A DNA stretch of 13,973 nt from Candidatus Parcubacteria bacterium (lineage in GTDB: Bacteria; Patescibacteriota; Minisyncoccia; Phycocordibacterales; SBAW01). The notes below the pieces were generated by a model. It saw nothing but the letters and a program-made list of their open reading frames with translations, did not search any database and was not told the DNA's origin. The stretch spans positions 1 to 13,973 of the forward strand of contig JACMMG010000009.1 of NCBI GenBank assembly GCA_014379165.1. The letters run 5' to 3'. Shown in pieces: positions 6,921 to 13,128 of this stretch (position 1 is the stretch's first letter; the number at the start of each line of letters is the position of its first letter). Position numbers and translations under genes: made by a program.

Positions 6921-7474
6921 TGCACGTTATTATTGGTAAGAAAAAACGACCTGTAGGAAGCGATGAACGCAAATGGCAAAACACTTCTATGGAAGAGCTT
7001 GCCTCGATTGCTCAAACAGGTGCGCTGTTTGGCGGCACACAAATAATCGTGTTTGTAGGAGCGCTCAATGGCGAGCGGGGAGAGGAGTTTATTGAGCTTG
7101 CGGAGGTTTTAGACCAATCGCCACACACGTTTATTTTTGAAGAGGAAAAACTGCTTAAAAAAGAGACCGAGACGCTTACAAAAGCGGGTATAAAAATAGA
7201 AACCATCAAATCGGAGAAAAAAGAGTTTCGCTTCGATCAGTTTGGGATAACGTCGGCACTTGCCGCACATGACAAGAAAAAACTTTGGCTAGGGCTTACA
7301 GAGGCACTTAGGGCGGGGGAGAAGCCTGAGGCAATTGCAGGGCTTCTTGCATGGAAGGCACGGCAGATGCAGGACGCAAACCTTTCTCGCGAGCTTGTTT
7401 TTATGTATCACGATTCGCACCGCGGCGCAGGTGACTTGGCACTTTTGTTAGAGCGTTTCACCCTGAAACTGTAG
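6917..7474 (+). CDS. Shortened DNA polymerase III delta (HolA)-like protein
   Basis: The protein has 185 residues from the ATG at 6917; a second ATG follows directly at 6920. The start overlaps the polA stop as ATGA with no Shine-Dalgarno sequence, so coupling is likely. Parts resemble the clamp-loader delta subunit: a LFGGTQIIVFVGA strand with acidic helices (about 38-50), then TFIFEEEKLLKKETETLTKAG (about 70-90), close to the delta pattern before its second domain. The helical region LWLGLTEALRAGEKPEAIAGLLAWKARQMQDA (about 124-155) is like delta domain III. Normal delta is about 330 residues, so about 45% is missing, mainly the middle. No complete Walker motif is visible, as expected for delta. 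The position after polA favours a replication role. It could instead be an uncharacterised lineage-specific protein. Confidence 0.6.
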   Translation: MMHVIIGKKKRPVGSDERKWQNTSMEELASIAQTGALFGGTQIIVFVGALNGERGEEFIELAEVLDQSPHTFIFEEEKLLKKETETLTKAGIKIETIKSEKKEFRFDQFGITSALAAHDKKKLWLGLTEALRAGEKPEAIAGLLAWKARQMQDANLSRELVFMYHDSHRGAGDLALLLERFTLKL

Positions 7475-7507
7475 TTTTTCAATATTTCAGAAGTAAAAAG
7501 ATAGATA

Positions 7508-7563
7508 GGTTAACATATGTTAACCCAACTCTTGTATATTAGGTTAACATATGTTAACCTAAT
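7508..7563 (+). promoter_or_regulatory. Promoter of the HTH/Doc pair bracketed by two palindromic operators
   Basis: GGTTAACATATGTTAACC occurs twice as a perfect palindrome, at 7508-7525 and at 7542-7559; the second extends to 26 bp (7538-7563). Their centres are 34 bp apart, about three helical turns. Between them is a -10 box, TATATT (7535-7540), with TTAACA (7510-7515, spacer 19) inside the first palindrome as a possible -35. Operators over the -35 and the start point fit autorepression by the HTH protein encoded at 7569, which is the usual logic of toxin-antitoxin operons. Confidence 0.75.
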
Positions 7564-7568
7564 TCTAT

Positions 7569-7838
7569 ATGGAAAATAAGGATAAAAAACCTGAGTACCT
7601 ATCAACAGCCCAATTAGCAAAACTATTAGGAGTAAGTAGGGTTGCTGTATTTAAAAAAATAAAGTCAGGACAAATCAAGGGATTTAAAATTGGACGTAAT
7701 TATGTAATTCCTCTTCAAGAGTTTTGGGTTGCCATAGGTACTTTTATTTCTCAAGAGAAAAAGGCCGAGATTGACGTGGTGGTAAAGAGAGCTGTAAAAG
7801 AATACGGTGAAACTTTGAGACGTCTGGGAAAGGAATAA
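7569..7838 (+). CDS. Excisionase/MerR-like HTH protein, probable antitoxin and autorepressor
   Basis: The 89 residues begin with an excisionase-type DNA-binding domain: LSTAQLAKLLGVSRVAVFKKIKSG followed by the wing IKGFKIGRNYVIPLQEF (together about residues 11-53). The C-terminal part (61-89) is a charged helix (KKAEIDVVVKRAVKEYGETLRRLGKE), the likely toxin-binding segment. It is followed after a 1-nt gap by a Doc-family toxin gene and preceded by paired palindromes, so it is probably the antitoxin. No Shine-Dalgarno sequence is visible before the ATG. Base composition here (7480-8300) is more AT-rich than the flanking genes, which is compatible with horizontal acquisition. It does not look like the classical Phd antitoxin. 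Confidence 0.8.
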   Translation: MENKDKKPEYLSTAQLAKLLGVSRVAVFKKIKSGQIKGFKIGRNYVIPLQEFWVAIGTFISQEKKAEIDVVVKRAVKEYGETLRRLGKE

Positions 7839-7839
7839 C

Positions 7840-8301
7840 ATGGCTAGGCCTAAATTAAATAAACCGACTCTTGCAGAAGTAAAGTATATTGCCCACAAAC
7901 TGGCGCAAGAGTTAATGACACATGACGAACCCATTCCTCCATTCGACACAAGATTCCCCGACAGATTAGAGAGCTGCTTAAAAGCACCCTTTCAAACCTT
8001 CCAAAAGAGAAGTTTATATCCATCTTTTGAAATGAAAGCCTCTACACTGTTTTATTTTATGATTAAAAGTCATCCATTCCAGAATGGAAACAAAAGAGTA
8101 GCAGTTGTGACACTTTATTATTTTCTCGCATCTAATGGGAGAAAGCTACAAGTAGAGAATTTAAAGCTATACGAGTTTGCAAAAAAAGTTGCCGCGAGCG
8201 ACCCCGCCAAAAATGCAGAAGTAATCGAAGAAATTCGGGATTTTGTTACGCAACATACTGTAATATCTACAGATTCGGTGCCTTCTAGTTTGATAAATTG
8301 A
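7840..8301 (+). CDS. Fic/Doc-family toxin
   Basis: Doc toxins of the Fic fold phosphorylate elongation factor Tu and block translation; other Fic proteins AMPylate targets. The 153 residues contain the Fic core HPFQNGNKR (78-86) within a helical domain, preceded by LEMKASTLFYFMIKS-like helices (about 62-77) and followed by VAVVTLYYFLASNG, typical of Doc. The fifth motif position, usually Asp or Glu for magnesium binding (D70 of phage P1 Doc), is Asn82 here; H78, N84, K85 and R86 are kept. The purine-rich GGGAAAGGAA before the ATG can serve as ribosome-binding site and overlaps the end of the HTH gene. The N-terminal 35 residues are not recognised. The Fic fold is clear; the biochemical activity is open because of Asn82. 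Confidence 0.85.
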   Translation: MARPKLNKPTLAEVKYIAHKLAQELMTHDEPIPPFDTRFPDRLESCLKAPFQTFQKRSLYPSFEMKASTLFYFMIKSHPFQNGNKRVAVVTLYYFLASNGRKLQVENLKLYEFAKKVAASDPAKNAEVIEEIRDFVTQHTVISTDSVPSSLIN

Positions 8302-8366
8302 TTCTTATCAAGTATGTGAGGGGATGCAAATGGGGAAAGCAAATGAAACCTCTAAATGTGACTTAG

Positions 8367-8439
8367 TCCGCCCACCAGGATTCGAACCTGGGACCATCTC
8401 CTTAAAAGGGAGCCGCTCTACCAACTGAGCTATGGGCGG
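8367..8439 (-). tRNA. tRNA-Lys (anticodon TTT)
   Basis: A full cloverleaf reads on the minus strand: acceptor CCGCCCA/TGGGCGG with discriminator A; D arm GCTC-AGTTGGTA-GAGC; anticodon stem GCTCC/GGAGA, whose outermost pair is G.A, around loop CTTTTAA with anticodon TTT at 8406-8404; and T arm CCAGG-TTCGAAT-CCTGG. Length is 73 nt. CCA is not encoded. The G.A at the top of the anticodon stem is slightly unusual. A promoter lies directly upstream. Confidence 0.96.
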
Positions 8440-8448
8440 GATGTAGCT

Positions 8449-8477
8449 AAAATACAACAAAAAAAGCTTAGTAGCAA
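8449..8477 (-). promoter_or_regulatory. Promoter of tRNA-Lys
   Basis: On the minus strand TTGCTA (8477-8472) and TATTTT (8454-8449) are separated by 17 bases. Initiation about 7 nt later falls just before the tRNA 5' end at 8439. It abuts the terminator of the upstream minus-strand cluster, so the tRNA is an independent unit. Confidence 0.6.
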
Positions 8478-8503
8478 AGAAAAAAGCGGCCCGGGTGGGT
8501 CGC
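8478..8503 (-). terminator. Terminator after the cis-prenyltransferase gene
   Basis: On the minus strand GCGACCC (8503-8497) pairs with GGGCCGC (8492-8486) with one A.C mismatch, around the loop ACCC. TTTTTTCTTT follows immediately (8485-8476). It lies about 20 bp after the stop at 8524 and closes the long minus-strand cluster that begins at ruvA. Confidence 0.75.
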
Positions 8504-8523
8504 TTATAGCCTGCTGGAGTCGC

Positions 8524-9213
8524 TCATTTGCCGTTTTTCCTGGGTCGAGTTGCAAAGTAGTCGAATGCAGCCTGAAGTTTTTCGACCGAGAAGTCCGGCC
8601 AATCTTCTTCAGCTACATACCACTCCGCGCATGCAGCTTGGCAGGCCAAGAACCCTGCCGAGGAATGACGGTTACCGCCCGTGCGGATAATGAGGTCGAC
8701 ATTGAGAGAGACGGAAGAGGAAATGAGATTCCGATGGAACGACTCCATCGATACATCCTCTCCCGACTTCTGCAAAGCCTCCGCAGCATGAAGGATGTCG
8801 TCCGGCCATCCGCTATAGCCAAAGAGGACAATAAGCGTGCGTCCTAAGTGGCTCTTGGTCCGTTCCTCCGCCGCCTTGATCAATCTGCTGAGTTCCGGGT
8901 CCTTGATGTGCCGCTCCCAAAGTCCGTTGACCAGGAAGCGTGTATTCTCGTCGCCCATCCTTTCCCTACGTTTCAGATCGAACTTGAAAAGCCTACAGAG
9001 GTTCCGTGTCTGTGGTGAAGGACGACCTAGAAGATTTTCGATCGAAGCTCCCCAAACGGCGATTTCTACAGCCCCCATGTCAAAACCAGCGGGAATAACC
9101 TCTTGCAAGACCTTCAAGCCCCGATTATGGCCATACGTCGCAGGAAGGCCTTGTTTTTCGGCCCACGTTCTGCTGCCATCGGGGATGATCGCAATCCTTT
9201 TTGGAATTTTCAT
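8524..9213 (-). CDS. Divergent cis-prenyltransferase (UppS-like)
   Basis: The family condenses isopentenyl diphosphate units into the lipid carrier undecaprenyl diphosphate. The 229 residues keep the framework: IAIIPDGSRTWAEKQG (7-22) with catalytic D12, GHNRG (28-32), the S-x-E-N site (57-60), VLFGYSGWPDDI (129-140, in place of the usual NYGGR), DLIIRTGG (173-180) and WPDFS (205-209). Two key sites differ: the usual DGNGRW is DGSRTW, and the Glu after RTGG (E213 in E. coli, a magnesium ligand) is Asn181. Activity or substrate may therefore differ from housekeeping UppS. The start is well supported by GAGGAGG 5 bases before the ATG. It is last in the minus-strand cluster, 66 bp after the methyltransferase gene, and is followed by a terminator. 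Fold assignment is confident, function less so. Confidence 0.85.
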   Translation of the reverse strand: MKIPKRIAIIPDGSRTWAEKQGLPATYGHNRGLKVLQEVIPAGFDMGAVEIAVWGASIENLLGRPSPQTRNLCRLFKFDLKRRERMGDENTRFLVNGLWERHIKDPELSRLIKAAEERTKSHLGRTLIVLFGYSGWPDDILHAAEALQKSGEDVSMESFHRNLISSSVSLNVDLIIRTGGNRHSSAGFLACQAACAEWYVAEEDWPDFSVEKLQAAFDYFATRPRKNGK

Positions 9214-9279
9214 CGAGCCCTCCTCGCTCGGTTAAGATCGTCCACTCTAGAGAACCTAGAGAGTGAACACAAAGATACT

Positions 9280-9777
9280 TTATTTATGAAGTAATGTAAA
9301 AAGAGCGATGCCGGCTGCGACTGAGACATTGAGCGATTCTTTTTTGCCGCGCATGGGAATTTCGACTATCGCATCGCATTGCTTAAGCACTTGCGGGGAG
9401 ACTCCGCGCACCTCATTGCCCATTACTACAGCGAGCGGTTTATTTGGAGCTTGAAAGTCAAAGAGGGAAGTGGAACGGGCGTCTTGCTCTACTGCAACAA
9501 GAAAACAGTTTTCTTTTTTGAGTTCTTTGAGTACCGATGCAATTGTTTTCTTTTGTATCCATGGCACAGACTTTTCTGCGCCGAGTGATACTTTTGTAAA
9601 ATCTTTTCGTGGGTTGCCAAAACGATCAAGCGGTCCTGGCGTGTAGCCAGAAAGAATTATACGCGAAATTCCCGCCGCATCGGCGCTGCGAAAGATAGAG
9701 CCTACGTTATGTACGCTTCGAATGTTATGGAGGACGAGACTATAGTTGCGGGATATCAAAGGCAAACGCTCCGGCAC
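9280..9777 (-). CDS. SpoU/TrmH-family RNA 2'-O-methyltransferase
   Basis: SPOUT-fold enzymes use S-adenosylmethionine to methylate ribose 2'-OH in tRNA or rRNA. The 165 residues show the three family motifs: motif 1, LHNIRSVHNVGSIFRSADAAG (16-36) with the conserved N24 and R30; motif 2, VVMGNEVRGVS (117-127); and motif 3, IPMRGKKESLNVSVAAGIALF (140-160), which forms the knot. It is a minimal SpoU domain without the N-terminal substrate-binding domain of TrmH or RlmB, like TrmL or small SpoU proteins, so the target RNA cannot be named. The start is uncertain: the GTG at 9777 overlaps the DoxX gene by 38 nt, while a TTG at 9759 has a GGAG 9 bases upstream and still leaves all motifs intact. It is probably co-transcribed with its neighbours. 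Confidence 0.9.
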   Translation of the reverse strand: MPERLPLISRNYSLVLHNIRSVHNVGSIFRSADAAGISRIILSGYTPGPLDRFGNPRKDFTKVSLGAEKSVPWIQKKTIASVLKELKKENCFLVAVEQDARSTSLFDFQAPNKPLAVVMGNEVRGVSPQVLKQCDAIVEIPMRGKKESLNVSVAAGIALFTLLHK

Positions 9778-10153
9778 CGGTTACAAGGAGTGACAGAAGC
9801 ATTACGATTGCAAGAACAACTGTCCCATTTGAAACGATAATAAGAGTAGGGTGCCGCCGGTTAAGGATAAGACCCTTGAGGCTTCCTGCAATACCAAGGA
9901 GTGCGGCTATTTGCGTATAAAATCCTGCGATAAGCATAAGCCCAACGGCAAAGTGGAAGAACATAAATACTAACGCGATCCACATACCGCTTCCTACGAT
10001 AGGGAAGCGCATCTGCGCAATAACTTCGCGGTTGCGCCACTGCATGTACCCGATGTACACAAATAAAAGTCCGACGCTCAGGCGAATAAGAGTCGGGGCA
10101 AAGAATCCCAACATGAACAAATCTGGAAATGGATTAAATATTGAATTGAGCAT
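9740..10153 (-). CDS. DoxX-family membrane protein
   Basis: The 137-residue hydrophobic protein has four predicted membrane helices at about 19-38, 56-76, 79-96 and 108-127, with a basic loop LNRRH at 97-101. The pattern APTLIRLSVGLLFVYIGYMQWRN near the N-terminus resembles the first helix of DoxX/DoxD-like proteins, a broad family often tied to redox or quinone-linked functions but mostly uncharacterised. It starts 15 bp after the small membrane-protein gene and its end overlaps the methyltransferase frame, so these genes are probably co-expressed. No catalytic residues can be named; the family assignment rests on topology and the first helix. Confidence 0.7.
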   Translation of the reverse strand: MLNSIFNPFPDLFMLGFFAPTLIRLSVGLLFVYIGYMQWRNREVIAQMRFPIVGSGMWIALVFMFFHFAVGLMLIAGFYTQIAALLGIAGSLKGLILNRRHPTLIIVSNGTVVLAIVMLLSLLVTGAGAFAFDIPQL

Positions 10154-10168
10154 ACAAGCGCGTGTTTA

Positions 10169-10381
10169 CTACTGTTCTACTGGTTCTTCTTCTCGAAAGG
10201 TCGGCCCGTATACTTCGCCGCTATCGATGGGAGGTAGGGGCTTAATAAAGAGTCCACGAATGCCTTCTTTCTCTGGGCCGCCGTTCATAAACCATAATAT
10301 AAAGAGAAACACGAGTATACCTCCCAGCAAAAAGAGTGTCTCCCATATTTCTTTCATTCCATCGCCGCCTTCGTCTGCCAT
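10169..10381 (-). CDS. Small single-helix membrane protein, function unknown
   Basis: The 70-residue protein has an acidic N-terminus (MADEGGDGMKEIWE), one membrane helix at about 15-32 (TLFLLGGILVFLFILWFM) and a polar tail with PLPPIDSGEVYGPTFREEE. A second ATG at codon 9 (10357) would shorten the N-terminus. The tail most likely faces outward if the helix acts as a signal anchor, but charge distribution does not settle this. It lies 12 bp after the Mur ligase gene and 15 bp before the DoxX gene on the same strand. I recognise no family; tight packing supports it as a real gene, perhaps an envelope partner of DoxX. Confidence 0.65.
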   Translation of the reverse strand: MADEGGDGMKEIWETLFLLGGILVFLFILWFMNGGPEKEGIRGLFIKPLPPIDSGEVYGPTFREEEPVEQ

Positions 10382-10393
10382 AAGTTAATACTA

Positions 10394-11665
10394 TCATTTA
10401 CTCGCAAGCTCGTAGCCCAACTTTTCAAGTTCTTCTTCTGCAACTTTTTTGTCGCTCCATTCCTGTTTACTTCCGCTTTTACCCATGATGTATGGGTCGG
10501 TACCTTTGCCGGTTATAAGAACAACACTTCCTGGCCGTGCTTCCTTGAGTGCTTCGCGCATGGCGGCACGTCGGTCGATCACTACGTACGGTTTCGTTTT
10601 CTTAAATCCTTTTGCTATCTCTTGAATTATTTTTGACGGATCTTCGTCGTATGGATCTTCATTGGTGAGAATAGCCATCGTGCAGAACTCATCGGCAATT
10701 GCGCCCATTGCAGGACGTTTCCACGTATCGCGACCACCTCCCGTTGAACCTAAGACGCCGATTATGCGCTGACCTCTATATGTTTCATAGAGTGCTTGTA
10801 GAGAATCGGGTGTATGAGCATAATCGACAACAACACCAAACGGCTGGCCTTTTTCTACACGCTCAGCGCGTCCGGGTATCGGGCGCACATGTTCAAGCGC
10901 GCGTTTTAGTATTGGAAGTTCAATTCCCATCGCTTCGGTCAGTACCATTGCAGCTAAAATATTTTTCAGGTTAAAGAGCCCGGGTAGCGGCACGGTAAAA
11001 AGTTCATTGCGCTTCCAAACAAAACGAATATTTCGATCGTCGGTGTTATACGGCTCGGCGTCTTTAAGCGAGAAGGGGAGCTTCATTTCCGCATCGATAG
11101 TAAGAAATTTTTTACCATATGCGTCCTCGGCGTTGGCAACGATGTAGCGTGGACGCTTCGACGAAGACTCAAGGTGTTTTGCAAGTGCAAACTTCGCTTC
11201 GGCATATGCTTCAAAACTTCCATGCCGTTCTATGTGTTCGGGGGAAAGGTTCGTAAAAATAAGCGCATTAAGCTCAATACCGACTTGTCGGTGTTGGAGA
11301 ACGCCTTCGGAAGTCATCTCAACAACAGCATGGGTGGCACCTTTGGTCACGGCGCGGCGCAAAAAACGCTGCAAGAAAAATCTCCCCGGCATTGTCATCT
11401 TAAATAAATTCCGCTCGCTTTCGTTTCCTACGGCAAAGCGGATAGTGCTTGCCACAGCAACCGTATGACCCGCTTCAGTCAAAATTGTCCGGATAAGCTC
11501 GACCGTTGTTGATTTGCCCTTTGTGCCAGTCACACCGATAACAAAAAGAGATTTCGACGGATAGCGGTAAAAAAGTGCACCAAGCACCGCCAAGGTGTAG
11601 TGGTATCTGCTTAGGATCGAAGAGGGAATGAGTTTTCGCAAAAATCGTTTCATAGTTTTACGCAT
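10394..11665 (-). CDS. Mur ligase family protein (MurE-like) lacking the N-terminal UDP-binding domain
   Basis: Mur ligases add amino acids to the peptidoglycan precursor using ATP. The 423 residues contain the ATP site GVTGTKGKS (44-52), TNLSPEHIERHG (138-149) with the probable carbamylated lysine K158, FNLKNILAA (231-239), DYAHTPDSL (281-289), STGGGRDTWKRPAMG (307-321) and TNEDPYDEDP (334-343). These match the MurE pattern. Only about 40 residues precede the ATP site where MurE has about 100, so the usual UDP-MurNAc-binding domain is missing. The MurE DNPR substrate motif reads EDPYDED, so neither diaminopimelate nor lysine is indicated, and GKGHE is GKGTD. The ATG at 11665 overlaps the ruvA stop by 8 nt; an ATG at 11653 is also possible. 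It may be a tripeptide synthetase with altered specificity or another Mur-type ligase. Confidence 0.85.
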   Translation of the reverse strand: MRKTMKRFLRKLIPSSILSRYHYTLAVLGALFYRYPSKSLFVIGVTGTKGKSTTVELIRTILTEAGHTVAVASTIRFAVGNESERNLFKMTMPGRFFLQRFLRRAVTKGATHAVVEMTSEGVLQHRQVGIELNALIFTNLSPEHIERHGSFEAYAEAKFALAKHLESSSKRPRYIVANAEDAYGKKFLTIDAEMKLPFSLKDAEPYNTDDRNIRFVWKRNELFTVPLPGLFNLKNILAAMVLTEAMGIELPILKRALEHVRPIPGRAERVEKGQPFGVVVDYAHTPDSLQALYETYRGQRIIGVLGSTGGGRDTWKRPAMGAIADEFCTMAILTNEDPYDEDPSKIIQEIAKGFKKTKPYVVIDRRAAMREALKEARPGSVVLITGKGTDPYIMGKSGSKQEWSDKKVAEEELEKLGYELASK

Positions 11666-12251
11666 GGGTACCTAAATTTTTAAGCGCTGCGCTTAAGCGC
11701 TCGCGGGTGCCGGAAATCTCGCCTGGAATCTTTTTAAGTGCTGCGCGACTTTCTGCGGCTGAATATCCAAGAGCGATGAGCGCTTCAATAACGTCGATAT
11801 CATCGCCACCACCACCAACACTTTCGCCGCGCGCGCTTACTTCTGTTACAAGTTTATCGCGCAACTCAACAACAATACGCTCAGCACTTTTTTTGCCGAT
11901 ACCAAATACTTTTGTGAGCATGCTTGCATCGCCTTGGGCGATGCCGCGCTTAAGGGTAGAGACGTCTGCGACGTTGAGTATCCCAAGTGCTGTCTTTGGG
12001 CCAATGCTTGAAACGCTAATGAGGTTCTTAAAGAACGAAAGTTCTTCGAGCGTAGGAAACCCATAGAGATCTATGGCATCTTCGCGCACAGCCGTGTGGA
12101 TAAAAAGAGAAATATCAGCATTTTGTTTTGCCTGCAATTCTCGCAAGTTCGATGCGGAGAGCCGTACCGCGTAGCCAACTCCGCCCGTATCAATAATTGC
12201 GCTCCCATCCGGCGTTATTCCATCAAATCTTCCTGTAAGCTTGCCGATCAT
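11658..12251 (-). CDS. ruvA: Holliday junction branch migration protein RuvA
   Basis: RuvA tetramers bind four-way junctions and load RuvB. From the ATG at 12251 the protein has 197 residues and begins MIGKLTG, the conserved family start; the in-frame ATG at 12263 adds MIKA and is less likely. Domain I is an OB fold (1-64) ending DAIDLYGF. Domain II has two helix-hairpin-helix motifs, VSSIGPKTALGIL (80-92) and VFGIGKKSAERIVVELRDKL (115-134). After a Gly-rich linker (GESVGGGGDD), domain III (152-195, VIEALIALGYSAAESRAALKKI) contacts RuvB. It heads the minus-strand cluster and is divergent from rpsT. The next gene overlaps its stop, so ruvA is coupled to the Mur ligase and not to ruvB. Confidence 0.96.
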   Translation of the reverse strand: MIGKLTGRFDGITPDGSAIIDTGGVGYAVRLSASNLRELQAKQNADISLFIHTAVREDAIDLYGFPTLEELSFFKNLISVSSIGPKTALGILNVADVSTLKRGIAQGDASMLTKVFGIGKKSAERIVVELRDKLVTEVSARGESVGGGGDDIDVIEALIALGYSAAESRAALKKIPGEISGTRERLSAALKNLGTHA

Positions 12252-12279
12252 CGCCTTAATCATAGCGCCTCGAAGGCAG

Positions 12280-12308
12280 TTGCGCCCATTCGATTTTTAT
12301 CGTATTCT
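12280..12308 (+). promoter_or_regulatory. Promoter giving a leaderless rpsT mRNA
   Basis: TTGCGC (12280-12285) and TATTCT (12303-12308) are 17 bases apart. Only 6 bases separate the -10 box from the rpsT ATG at 12315, so the first transcribed base should be the A of ATG. No Shine-Dalgarno sequence is present, which agrees. Confidence 0.6.
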
Positions 12309-12314
12309 CCCTGC

Positions 12315-12557
12315 ATGGCAATTACATCATCCGCCAAGAAAGCTCACCGCCAGTCTCTGCGCCGAAAGCGCATGAATGACCAGCGCAAAAAGTCCTTACG
12401 CAATGCGCTTAAGGGCGTACGAACCGCAGCTAAGGGAGACGTAAAGGCGCTCGCCTCTGCGTATAAGGCTATCGACAAGGCGCTTAAGCGCGGACTTATA
12501 AAAAAGAATACCGCTGCGCGACGCAAATCTAAGATCTCGCGTTCGCTCAAGGCGTAA
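12315..12557 (+). CDS. rpsT: Ribosomal protein S20
   Basis: S20 binds 16S rRNA in the small subunit body. The 80 residues are strongly basic and show the family pattern: MAITSSAKKAHRQSLRRKRMN at the start, RKKSLRNALKGV (24-35), and KRGLIKKNTAARRKSKIS (58-75), matching the conserved KG.I.KN.AARKKSRL end. Length is normal (E. coli 87). The open frame runs far upstream, but only the ATG at 12315 gives a proper S20 N-terminus. The -10 box lies 6 nt before it and there is no ribosome-binding site, so translation is probably leaderless. It is divergent from ruvA, with 63 bp between starts. Confidence 0.96.
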   Translation: MAITSSAKKAHRQSLRRKRMNDQRKKSLRNALKGVRTAAKGDVKALASAYKAIDKALKRGLIKKNTAARRKSKISRSLKA

Positions 12558-12585
12558 TTTACCCGAACCGTATCGTATTCAAGGG

Positions 12586-12591
12586 TATAGT
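12586..12591 (+). promoter_or_regulatory. -10 box just before the cytochrome b5-like gene
   Basis: TATAGT (12586-12591) matches the -10 consensus in 5 of 6 positions and lies 7 bases before the ATG at 12599, again predicting a leaderless message. No clear -35 is seen at the expected distance. No Shine-Dalgarno sequence precedes the ATG. Confidence 0.45.
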
Positions 12592-12598
12592 AATAAAC

Positions 12599-13108
12599 AT
12601 GAAAATACTACTCTGGATTACGGCAACTGCTATTGTACTTATTGGCGGTTTCTTTGTTTTAAGTAATCATTTTTTCAATGAAAAAGCAGTTGGTATTGAA
12701 AGACCTCCGGCTGTTGCAGTTCAAAAAGCACTATTTTACCTCACAGAATTGCAACCTCTTGATAATAATATCGAGGGATATGACATAGATCGAGATCCGT
12801 TTCCTAGAGATATGCTTTACGCGGACGGCGGCTACCCTAGTGATGAAAAGTTCTTTTCTAAAGCAGACGTAGAGCGTCACAACCTTACAAGCGATTGCTG
12901 GATTATTGATGAAGGTAAAGTTCACGACGTGACAGGTCTTTTCTCTTATACTGAGGCTCATCCCGCTATAGGTACTCTTATAAGACTATGTGGTACTGAC
13001 ATAACACAGGCAAAACGTACCAGTCCGGTTGAGCCTGGGTCTTTGAACACAGCGCGGGTGCAATACGCGCTTTCGCCACTTTATATAGGTCATATAGAAG
13101 TCAAGTAA
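12599..13108 (+). CDS. Membrane-anchored cytochrome b5-like domain protein
   Basis: The 169 residues start with an N-terminal membrane anchor or signal (MKILLWITATAIVLIGGFFVL, 1-21), placing the rest outside the membrane. Residues about 85-135 resemble the cytochrome b5 haem/steroid-binding fold: FFSKADVERHNLTSDCWIIDEGKVHDVTGLF is close to the family pattern (Y)T..EVA.HN...DCW..I.GKVYDVT, followed by HPAI (121-124) where the first haem ligand His of HPGG would be. The second axial His (usually GHS) is not evident; the rest reads CGTDITQAKRTSPVEPGS. C100 and C131 could form a disulphide. Haem binding is therefore uncertain and steroid-type or degenerate binding is possible. It follows rpsT by 41 bp but has its own -10 box. 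Confidence 0.7.
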   Translation: MKILLWITATAIVLIGGFFVLSNHFFNEKAVGIERPPAVAVQKALFYLTELQPLDNNIEGYDIDRDPFPRDMLYADGGYPSDEKFFSKADVERHNLTSDCWIIDEGKVHDVTGLFSYTEAHPAIGTLIRLCGTDITQAKRTSPVEPGSLNTARVQYALSPLYIGHIEVK

Positions 13109-13128
13109 AGTTAGCGCTGTGATTTTCA

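Noticed and set aside
7508..7563. CRISPR-like repeat pair
   Set aside because: There are only two copies, each a perfect palindrome around a -10 box. This is an operator arrangement, not an array. No CRISPR array or cas gene is present in the window.
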